Of a stretch of 64,000 nucleotides of DNA, positions 12,942-22,369 are shown one piece after another; position 1 is the stretch's first letter; each line of letters starts with the position of its first letter. A program made the position numbers and the translations under genes. The notes below the pieces were generated by a model, which was not told the origin of the DNA, made no database searches, and saw nothing but the letters and a program-made list of their open reading frames with translations. Source of the DNA: Homalodisca vitripennis (taxonomy: Eukaryota > Arthropoda > Insecta > Hemiptera > Cicadellidae); the NCBI RefSeq assembly GCF_021130785.1, contig NC_060212.1, positions 147,895,501 to 147,959,500 of the forward strand, in the 5' to 3' direction.

Positions 12942-14741
12942 ATGGGCGATCCTTTGCGACAATCGGAAATTGACAGAATAATTGACCTTCCCTCATCTCA
13001 AGGTGATTTATTTGCGGGATTAAGTGAAGATGAAAGTGTTGAGGACATGGACTATAGTGTGGTTGACGACACGGATTCAGACCCTGACTTTCAACCAAGT
13101 GATGGCTCGGACGAAGCTGCTGAAAATGAGTTTATGGTTGCCAAACGAAGACACAGACGCCGATGTTGATAATACCATAACGACAGTTAACAGTACTTCT
13201 GACGAAGGTGACAATTGGCATAGTTTTGAAGGTAAACAGCAGATCTTTGAGTTTAACTCTAGGCCTACATTCAAATTTATTACCACTAATGATTCAAAAC
13301 CGATCGACTTCTTTGAACAGTGTCTTAATGCCGATGTCATTGATCTGATGGTCACAGAAACAAATCGGGAATGCTCACGATGTAATTTCTAAATTACGAT
13401 TGAGCCGTAAGAGTAGGCTTAAAGATTGGCGAGACACCAATCCAGAAGAAATGAAAAAGTTTATAGGCCTACTTTTGTACATGGGCCTAGTAACACTTCC
13501 CCGAATAAGTGATTATTGGTCCACAAATGCTTTATACAGCTTCTCAGGTGCCTCAAAAGTAATGAGCCGAAATAGATTCCAATTAATTTTACGCTTTTGG
13601 CACTTCAATGATAACAACAATCTGCAAAGAGATGGGCGTATCGGCAAAATAAAACCCTTGCTTTCTATTATAAATGGTATGTTTTTTAACCTAAAAGAAG
13701 CCGAACAAGACCTTGTCATCGATGAGACAATGATACCATTCCGTGGTAGGTTACTTTTCCGCCAGTACATACCTGGCAAAGCTCATAAGTACGGTATTAA
13801 AATATTTAAACTTTGTGACAAAACTGGCTATACTTATGGTATAAAAGTTTATATGGGGAAAGGTACCGTTGCTGCAACAGACAACTCAGTAGCTACCTCT
13901 GTAGTAATGGAGCTCATGGCAAACCATTTGAACAGTGGCCACAACCTATATGTTGACAATTATTATACCTCTGTTCAACTAGCAAACTCTTTGTTATCGA
14001 GACAAACTCATCTTTATGGAACCTTAAGACGAAACCGAAAGGGCATTCCAAAAAGACTTGACAAAAGAAAAAAATCCAGAAAGGAGAAATGATTTGTTTA
14101 GAAAATGATGAAGGGGGTCCTTATAACTAAGTGGCAGGATAAACGAGAAGTTTTAATGTTGTCAACTGTGCACAAACCGGAATATGTAGAAATTCCATCC
14201 AAAAACCCAGACAAGCCGTCTGTACTAAAGCCACTTGTTGTCACAGCCTACAATAAGGCTAAAGTAGGCATAGATCTTTCTGATCAGATGTCTTCATACA
14301 GCACCGCTGTGAGAAAGACTATGAGATGGTACCACAAAGTAGGTGAAGAACTCGTTCTTGGTACTTCTGTGGTTAACAGCTGGTTGGCATACAATACATT
14401 TTTGAAAACAAAAAAACCTCCCAATGCTAAAAAGAAGCACTTAATTTCGATTACAAAATTCAAAGAACAGCTAGCTTGCTCCTTAATGTGTTTGCAGGAA
14501 ACGCCACGCATTCCTGAAGTATCAAGGACTGGGCATCACTATCTAACATCATCTGCTATGGTTGGAGAAGGTGCAAAAAAACACAGAGTTAGGAAAGTTT
14601 GCAAAATGTGTTATCAAAAACTGTCCGAACAGAGAGGCCGCAGTGTAGCAAGAAATATGACAAAAGTCACTACATTTTGTAGCGTGTGTCCTGACAAACC
14701 ATTTTTTATGTGAAACATGTTTCAAGGACATTCACAAATGA
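12942..14741 (+). pseudogene. piggyBac transposase, frameshifted
   Basis: The enzyme cuts the element out and inserts it at TTAA, leaving no footprint. The ATG at 12942 opens an acidic N-terminus, typical of the family. The core carries the three catalytic Asp: VIDETM (codon 13721-13723), YVDNYYTS (13955-13957) and GIDLSDQ (14273-14275; the family's fourth conserved Asp is at 14282-14284). The end is a cysteine-rich zinc-binding region with CKMC, CSVC and CETC-type pairs. Small indels break the frame near 13140 and 13370, twice between about 14080 and 14130 (compensating), and at about 14711. After the last break the CETC and final residues are still readable to a TGA at 14739-14741. About 600 residues in total is normal for the family. 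I saw no substitution to a stop in the proper frame. Confidence 0.9.
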
Positions 14742-15026
14742 AAAATTTACTATGTAATACAGAAATGACATTAAAATTAGATCATTCATTTGTGGTAAGT
14801 TAACAAAAACCTTATGTCACAAAGTGTTAATTATATTTGTAATTTAGGTATAAGGAAGCCAACTTTACAAGAAGCTATAAGAAAGCTTGTAGTAATGTTC
14901 TGAATTATGTATGAATATTTTATTCCTGACAGTATAATTCTAAATAATACTGTACATTATGATATTCATGTAAGTAACCTTCTCGGTTACAGATTAATAA
15001 TTAATTAACACTTTTTGTGTGGTAAT

Positions 15027-15032
15027 AATAAA
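15027..15032 (+). terminator. Candidate poly-A signal of PB1
   Basis: AATAAA about 290 bp after the transposase stop and inside the element. Other A-rich hexamers are nearby, so the choice is tentative. Confidence 0.45.
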
Positions 15033-15236
15033 ACGTATATTTTATTACAGCATAATACGTATATTATTTTACAAACAACATCTTTAAATCTTAAAAAACA
15101 AGAAAAGCACCATACAAATTGCTGATTTCCTTTAAATTTTATAATGCAACACAGGGTAATAGTATTTGCTATAATCACTACTATTTTTACAATAAAATAA
15201 CAAAAATTATGTTACACCAAAATTACAAAAACATCT

Positions 15237-15507
15237 GTCGGTCATCTTTGGCCGACGAGATGCTAAAGAAATACTCTATCTTTCGAGCCATATAACAGCA
15301 CTTTATTGTAGCGTATCTGAACTGAAACAGTGTTCTGTAAATAGCCAATGTCATTCTAGGTCACGTAGTTTTGATAATTTCCGCTAGAGTGTAGTGCATT
15401 ATACAGGACGGGCATAATGGTTGTCTGTTGCGTAGCAACGCTGTCGGTCAGGTATGGCCGACAGTTATCTGTACAAACATCATAGGCGTCGGTCAACTCT
15501 GACCGAC
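15237..15507. repeat. PB1 right subterminal palindromes (three)
   Basis: Copies at 15237-15256, 15443-15462 and 15488-15507 follow GTCGGTC-N6-GRCCGAC. The last ends at the first base of the right terminal inverted repeat and is a perfect 7-bp-arm palindrome. The N6 spacers differ among all five copies, while the arms are almost invariant. Confidence 0.85.
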
Positions 15508-15529
15508 TTGGCATTTAAAGTGTTTTTAA
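15507..15529 (-). repeat. PB1 right end: inverted repeat plus TTAA
   Basis: CTTGGCATTTAAAGTG then TTTTTAA. The TTAA is three bases away from the end of the repeat, which suggests a small insertion of T or substitutions in the target copy. Confidence 0.75.
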
Positions 15530-16429
15530 AGGTCTGCAAAAATCACGTATAATATTCTCTTGCCTAAAATACTCAGCTATTGTAATTTGGATCATATTAC
15601 AAGTCATTCAAATCCTCGATTTATTACTCAAATTTACTAAGAAACATGAATGGAATAAGATATATTGTCATAAGACCCATTGTGGATGTAATTCTGAAAG
15701 TTTTTTTTATAATGTCACTCGAAAATTAAGTGACGGATTTGAATAGAGAATAAACTTTTAATTGCTATGCTGTTAAATAAATTCAAAGTTGTATTCCATA
15801 AAACGTTTCATCCTATATATGAAAATAATAATATAATAAGCAAATGAATAAATACTCATATTCATAATATATTACATCATAATAGTAGGTAGAAAACACT
15901 GTCGCTACTTTAGAGGAAGGAATTTGCCCTTGAGTAATTTTAAAGCACAGAGATGAAATTTTTAAGGTGGAGATTTATAATAATATATATCAGAGATTTT
16001 TAAAAGTATTTACGAGGAATATTAGTAAATAATATGATTCTATTATTAAGTAATTTGTTAAGGAACATATGTTTAACGTGAGACGTGTGATAGGAGTTTT
16101 ACTGATGGTCAGACAAAATATATTTTGAATTTGCAAGCAATTTTCTCTTTTTATTTTAATAAAAAATGGTATCTCGTATTTCGGATTAAGAAATATAATC
16201 AATGATTTTATATTAGTTAAGCACCACATGTCAGCCAAAGTGTACGTTAGATAATTACAATTTATAAATCCAACGCCAAATACATTTGGGTGAGTATTCC
16301 GCGTTGCTACTTCCCTTTGCAAGAAGTGCATTTTATAGTTATTATCAATATCCATTGATGTTATTTCAGTGATTTGAAATAGATAATGACGGGTTTTAAA
16401 AACTGCCCTAACATATCCCCTTGGTTATG
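15530..16429. other. No recognisable gene
   Basis: AT-rich flank of PB1. A 121-codon open frame lies on the minus strand at 15990-16355. I recognise no domain in it, and its composition matches random AT-rich DNA, so it is not called as a gene. Confidence 0.5.
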
Positions 16430-16795
16430 GTATTTCAAATTTTTGTACATTAAGTTATATTTGCAAATATTTATAATTTCAATTTTAAATAGAATACTTC
16501 ATTATTTGCCGGGATATCAACATCTCTCATTATAGAGGCACACGTTAGTGATCATGTCGATATTCTTGAAATTATTGAAAAAATAGAATTTGCGTATATC
16601 ACCCATAGGTGTAGAATGAAATCTATTGATATATCAATACGACCGAATTCGACTAAAAGCCTTCCTGCTGGAAGCCGTCGGTATTCCTGATATATGTGAG
16701 GACACACCCGCATGTCTCCGGACCTCCTGCTTTACACAAATCTTTGTCACTTTTTTCCGAGCACTTTAGTTTGGTCAGGTTGATTAAACCAAACT
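16430..16795 (+). repeat. Dispersed repeat family Y, copy 1
   Basis: Matches 56086-56350 in the same orientation. The best conserved part runs from 'gatatatcaatac' (about 16628) through a 'gccgtcggtattcctgatat' block (about 16674) to 'ggtcaggttgattaa' (ending 16787). The last part forms a hairpin: AGTTTGGT, 12 bases, ACCAAACT. No coding is evident. It may be the end of a non-autonomous transposon. Confidence 0.65.
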
Positions 16796-17277
16796 ACCCG
16801 ATGAAATATATGTTTTTCTCGGACCTTCCAATTGTTGTATTCTTAAATTTTTATCCATAAGTATTTGTGTATTATATAATCTATTTTTGTACGAAACTAT
16901 TAAAAAAGATATCAACGGGTTAGTCAACTAAAATGGTAATATTGTATGATAAAATTCCATTGGAGAAGAGCTGTAGTAAAAAATCAAAAAACACATGTTT
17001 GAATAATACAAAATTCCGAGAATATAACATGAGTTCTGATAAATTTGTATTGGTTTGGAAACTTGAGATTTTTAAAACAGAATTTTTTTAACATTTGTTA
17101 ATGAATGTGACAATAATAATACACTAAATGGTATTGTATTATTAAGAAAACGTATTTATATCACGATGATTATTCAACAGACATTAATTATCACTTTAAA
17201 AATTAGATTTTTAAAAATTTATTTTTGGTCCAAATACAGCTTGATTTGAAATAAGCTGCCTCTTTCTAGTAGCTTTT

Positions 17278-17307
17278 GACAGAACGAAGCCTGTCGGGTC
17301 AGCTAGT
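17278..17307 (+). mobile_element. Helitron-like 3' terminus
   Basis: A hairpin GACAG-8 bases-CTGTC (17278-17295) is followed after seven bases by CTAGT (17303-17307). This is the layout of a Helitron 3' end (hairpin close to a terminal CTRR, with T as host base). The body would lie upstream, within about 16.8-17.28 kb, and holds no Rep/helicase. The 5' end is not identified. Confidence 0.45.
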
Positions 17308-17319
17308 CTAATATACTAC

Positions 17320-18775
17320 AGAAATAATTGCTAAAACGTATTGCTAATCAATAATCTGGACAACGGCTGAAACTAATTGGACTGTTTTTAATATTTGCTG
17401 AAGTTCAAGAAAGTTTTCTTAGAAGAGAAAAGTTTCCGAGAATATGTTATAATTCAAGAAATTAATTAAAATATTCGCAACACGTAATCCAAATGAGCTG
17501 ACAATGCCTGTTGACGTTAAGTAAAGATTCAGAAACATTTTTCTATATTTAAAATTTAGGAAATATTACAAATACTTCGCTTAACCAGTAGTATAATACA
17601 AATTGCAAAAACTGAGGATACTATCTAAATTTTTATTTACATTGAAATATTGTATAATAAACCTTCTATTGCAATAAACAATATTCTTTAATATTTTTTA
17701 TAAAAAACCATATTAATGTATAAAGCTGTTAACTTTTTGCTCGTAAGGTAGTCAAAAATGAACTCTTAGAGTCAAGTCTGTGGCATCGGTTGATGTTGGG
17801 CTATGTACTACGAGGGAAGTGAATTGGGGCTAAACTTAATATTTGCATTGTAACTTTTAGTTAATTGCATTGAGAGTTATATGAAAACTTTTTTTCATAA
17901 TAGATTTAAATTGGTTACTAATCAATTATTTTTTAATCTTCAAAGGGGAAGGACTGTTTTTTTCTTTATCGTTTCACAAATTTATAGTTTTCATTAAAGT
18001 GAATACTATATTCTATTTATAATTTTCGTTAGAGCTGAAACTATACTGTTGGCTCAAAATACGTCTTTTAAGTTTTATACAAAATGTTTAGGCATGAGAA
18101 TCAACTTGGGTATTCTCACTAAAACAAACGCAATCACTTCTTAAAAGGAAACCTTTGCTTGAACGAAGTATTTTAGCTTTTCAAATTCTAACCTTTGGGG
18201 AAGTAATGAAACAAAGTTGAAAGCGAGCTCTTTGTTAAAGGCCCTCATTTAAAATCTTCCACTAAGAGTACTTTTATATTTATGAGCCTTTGAACTGATA
18301 ATCAGCTCTGAGCTGTTAAAATAATAATAATATTCATTGTATTTCATCCAAAACAATCATGGTCTTTATTTGCAATTAGTGAACAACTGTTAGTAAGTTA
18401 CTTGTTCAATATTTGTTCCATCTTGATTTTGTTCAATTTTAAAATTAGTACATCCATATTTATAACAGTTTAACTACAACTTTGAGGAAGTGTAATAGTA
18501 AAATCATTTTTAATTAGTATACTGAGATAACTGATGATTTTTGAAAGATAGTCTCAAACATGTTCAAAGAATAAAAAACTATAATATCTGGAATTATAAA
18601 TTTAGAATCTAGAATATGTATTAAAGTGAAGTATTAGTAACTAATAAATAATTTGTAGTTGTTAAATGTACTTTACCAATTTAAAGATATATTGGTATAA
18701 ATGTAACATATTGTCAGTATTATAGTGTAACTAGTTTCTTATTTTATTTCAAACCGAGTTTAAACTTTAACTTTG
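17320..18775 (+). repeat. Dispersed repeat family X, copy B (truncated)
   Basis: Follows copy A from about 740 onward. Shared landmarks are 'aaatattcgcaacacgtaatcc' type sequence (about 17468), 'gcaaattgcaaaaac' type (about 17606), the conserved core at 18150-18350, and 'gagtttaaactttaactttgcc' (about 18756) matching copy A near 3350. The middle (A about 1900-3300) is largely missing, and the right end is replaced by a C-rich tract. Confidence 0.6.
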
Positions 18776-18875
18776 CCCCCCCCCCCCCCCACCCCCCCCC
18801 CCCCCCACCCCCCCCCCCCCCCACCCCCCCCCCCCCCCACCCCCCCCCCCCCCCACCCCCCCCCCCCCCCACCCC
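18776..18875. repeat. Perfect (C15A)6 minisatellite
   Basis: Exactly 15 C then A, repeated six times (A at 18791, 18807, 18823, 18839, 18855 and 18871), followed by CCCC. The tract sits where copy A of family X reads 'gccctttgg', so it probably grew from a short C run. The complementary strand is G15 blocks able to form quadruplexes. Homopolymer length is hard to sequence, so the exact regularity may not be reliable. Confidence 0.9.
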
Positions 18876-21721
18876 AATTCCAATATTTGAAGAAATGAAC
18901 ATTTTGATTTAATAAAAAGTTTGTTACGGGTATTCAAAGGTTTTCTTGTAAAATTTGGGGCATGTTATATTATTAAAAGATAAGCCTACAAGAGATATTG
19001 GAGCGCATATTTAGGCTACGCTAATTTTAGAGACTTTAGGGCATTATATCAATTATATCATGCTTGGATGTGGTCCATCCCTCTGCTTTGACCTAACAAT
19101 CAGTAGAAGCACTAACTATTTGCTGAAGTGATTACAGGAAGACTGTTTCTCCCTTTGTCTAGTCTCATGAAGAGATATGCTCTTAATAGTCGAAGTTTTC
19201 TTACGTAGGATTAATTTTGTTTGATTGGTTAACTTTTGAAAATCTTGGTAAAATCTTAATTTTTAATAAAATTTAAAAGCGTTGAACTGACGCTTATAAT
19301 ATATATATTTATATTATATATATATTAGCGTATATAATATTATATTTATATATATATATTTATATATATATATATAAAACATATAAACGTAATGGCTACT
19401 CAAGTGTTACTATGGTCACACTTTGTTTTACTATCTCAAATGCTTGAATGGCATAAGAGTGTACTTTTCAGATTATCTACACACTAATTTGTTCTTCAAT
19501 TTTCGTTTTGCCTACATTTTTACCCATAAGACCAAACGATAATAATCAAAATTAAAGATATACTTATCCGAGACCAAAAACATAGGACACACATTTTTGG
19601 AAACTCCGACAACAATGACAAATTTGAGCCTTTACAGAATTTTATATTTTATTATGAAATCATGTTCTTCATAGAAATATTTTTTTGCTAATAAAAACTC
19701 TAATACTTTGAGTAATAAATAAACACAACATAATATGAAACGGGACGCTTTTTGACATTTTGCAAAAATATTGCATAATGATTTTTGTTCTAATAAGTTA
19801 TAAGTTCCACGAATAATTTAAAAGCATTAAAATATTATCAAAATTATGAGAAAGAATGAAAAACGCATTATAAAGTAAACATTTCCCCTTTATAAATATT
19901 TTAAATGGATGTTTCATTTTTTTAGATATAGTCCTAGGAGCCCTCAAATAAGTATGAACTTTCCTTTTCAAATTAAATTAATTATTCAAAAATTAAAATT
20001 GCCACTGTCATTATTTAAAATGTAGATAAATAAAACATATTCGTAGTATATTACCTAAAATATAACGTTTTACACACGTTTTAAGTAGGGTAGATCAGCA
20101 AATTGATATGACGCCAGTTTTTTAGAGAAAGAAATCTTCCTTTCATTGGCTTTTCATCCAGGATTTTTAAGCACATGTGTCATATGCATCACATACTTGC
20201 TAAGTTTTTTCAATATCGTGTTTAATAATGGTAAACACATTCCACAAGCATCTTACTGAGTTAATTCTATATTAAGGCTGACTTGATTGAAACGCTTTTG
20301 TTTTAGGATGTAAGAATAGGCATGCTTTCAACTAATGTGGTGAATAGATGATGCCAATGTTGTAAATTTGTATTAAACTCATGAAGCTTTTTACTTTGTT
20401 TGTTTAAAGTAACTTTAAAAGTAAATAAATTAACCTAGCTTACTTTCATGAAAGAGCAAACAGATTTTAAAACGTAAATTGAATATATTGGGTAAAATAA
20501 TATATTTTAAATATCATTTGTATACTTACTCAAGTGGCCTCTGTCTTATCATAATACTTATTTCCATCAAATTTACAGTTAGGAATTACTTTAGCATTAT
20601 GAAATTTAGTCACGAAAGACAATATCACCAAGGATGAGCAAATTTAATTGACACAATTGGATTTAAAAACATATTCGTACCCTTTCATTTGCTATTAAAT
20701 ATTAATACTATTACTAGTTACTATCATTTATTTCGTAGGAAGATGCAATTTTGCATGTAAATATTGATTGGGGTTTACTTAATAAGGAGTATTAAAAGAA
20801 TACCAAGCGAATTCATTTAAAGAAGAAGATAGAGGTGTAAATGTGACGTTTCCTTTCTATTGATTGAGACAGTCACTTCCGGTTCATTGCAGTCAATACC
20901 CCCTTGTCTCACCCCTTCACCTCATGGGTCTCGTTATACGGTTTGACCAGATGACTGAATAAGACATCTGAAAATTTTTTGTCAAATTTAATAATGCAGC
21001 TCTTACTAGCTAGTTAGAAGACTGAATTTTTATAAAACGTTGTTGTTGTTGTTATTACAAATAAATTGTAGTTCTTTTCCGTAATGAGAGAATATTCTGA
21101 AAGAGTGAGGCTTGAGTGAGTGCTTGGATATGTGTTTAATAATTGTGTTTTATTTCTTACGCAGCAAGACAAGGGTTTAACTAAACAAAATCCTAAACTA
21201 GTTTAATAACCTCAACGTTCTTACTATAGCTAATTTTTGACAAAATTAAGGAGTGCATTCTAAATCAGAAGAATAAAGCTTCAGTCATGAATATTTTGTC
21301 AATATTATCTTTAAGCTTAATAATTTTGTTCGAAAACTGTATCCTTAAACTGTTATACGTCTTTGTCACTATAGGCATCCGTTCAAAAGCGATTAGACTG
21401 ATACAGGAACATGTATACACACAGCTTTAAAACTTTTAGCGTACTTTCAGAAAGCTTTGAGCAACTTGTCGTACAAATTCATTGAACTATGAGAAAGTTC
21501 TCAAATTATCAATGTTCGTTTATCGACTGTAAATAATAATTTCCACATAACCTATCTATGGTGTTGGTAGGTTAGTTTAAAAATGATCATTACGAGATTC
21601 AGATAAGCATTCTTTGTAGGTGAATTTATATTACAGGTCTACTAACTACACTGCTATAAGTATTAATTTCTAGGACGAATGTTATATGAGTTTTTATATT
21701 ACCAAAAACAACCAAGATAAT
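18876..21721. other. No recognisable gene
   Basis: AT-rich DNA with a TA-rich block at about 19299-19377. A short more balanced patch at about 20840-20950 was not identified. No coding pattern or RNA gene was seen. Confidence 0.5.
19299..19377. repeat. Imperfect TA-rich microsatellite
   Basis: TATA runs broken by TTA and GCG interruptions. Parts are self-complementary and could fold into hairpins. Confidence 0.8.
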
Positions 21722-22369
21722 AACATATATATCGTCCCTAGCCTTGCCCACTGTAGTGGTCCTTCACAAATGGTTCCGGTAAGACTTGCAATTGTTTAGA
21801 AAATTTTAATATAAGCAGACAGAAACACATATCTCGTCCCAGAGGTAAGGAAGACACACCAGTGGTTTACAATACAGGTGTCGGTCTATTGTTGCAAGGC
21901 GCTGTTCTGCATTCCCTGTACTCTCATGCTAATGTCGACGTCCCTCCTACATTGGTTCCGGTAAAACTTCAGTGTTTGCGTACAAACAATGTAACATAAG
22001 CAGACAGAAACACATATCTCGTCCCTAGAGCTAAGGAAGACACACCAGTGGTTTACAATACAGTGTCGGTCTATTGTTGCAAGGCGCTGTTCTGCATTCC
22101 CTGTACTCTCATGCTAATGTCGACGTCCTCCTACATTGGTTCCGGCAAAACTTCAGTGCTTGCGTACAACAATGTAACATAAGCAGAACAGAAACACATA
22201 TCTCGTCCCAGAGGTAAGGAAGGACACACCAGTGGTTTACAATACAGTGTCGGTTCTATTGTTGCAAGGCGCTGTTCTGCATTCCCTGTACTCTCATGCT
22301 AATGTCGACGTCCTCCTACACTGGTTCCGGTAAAACTTCAGTGTTTGCGTACAACAATGTAACATAAGC
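21722..22369. repeat. 184-bp tandem array (satellite-like)
   Basis: Three near-identical units aligned on 'atctcgtccc' at 21831, 22016 and 22200, giving periods of 185 and 184 bp. A shorter, diverged partial unit precedes them from about 21722. Each unit contains 'gtcggtctattgttgcaagg', 'actctcatgctaatgtcgac' and 'tggttccgg'. Unit 3 ends at about 22369 with 'aacataag'. Differences among units are mostly single-base insertions. There are no unique spacers between units, so this is not CRISPR-like. Function is unknown. Confidence 0.9.

Larger units (their letters stand above)
12510..15529 (+). mobile_element. piggyBac-superfamily transposon, near complete (PB1)
   Basis: A cut-and-paste DNA transposon of about 3.0 kb. 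The left end is TTAA (12510-12513) followed by CACGTTAGATGCCAAG (12514-12529). The right end is CTTGGCATTTAAAGTG (15507-15522), whose reverse complement matches the left repeat at 13 of 16 positions. A TTAA lies at 15526-15529, separated from the repeat by three extra T, so the right target copy is slightly damaged. Inside are a TATA box, a transposase frame with several frameshifts, a poly-A signal and five 20-bp palindromes near the ends. The TTAA target, inverted ends and catalytic residues all point to piggyBac. Confidence 0.9.

Noticed and set aside
15990..16355. 121-codon minus-strand open frame
   Set aside because: No recognisable domain or conserved motif, AT-rich composition like the surroundings, and no supporting splice or promoter context. 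A frame of this length can occur by chance in 64 kb of such DNA.
21722..22369. CRISPR-like repeat array
   Set aside because: Whole 184-bp units repeat head to tail with no short repeat and unique spacer pattern, and the genome is eukaryotic.
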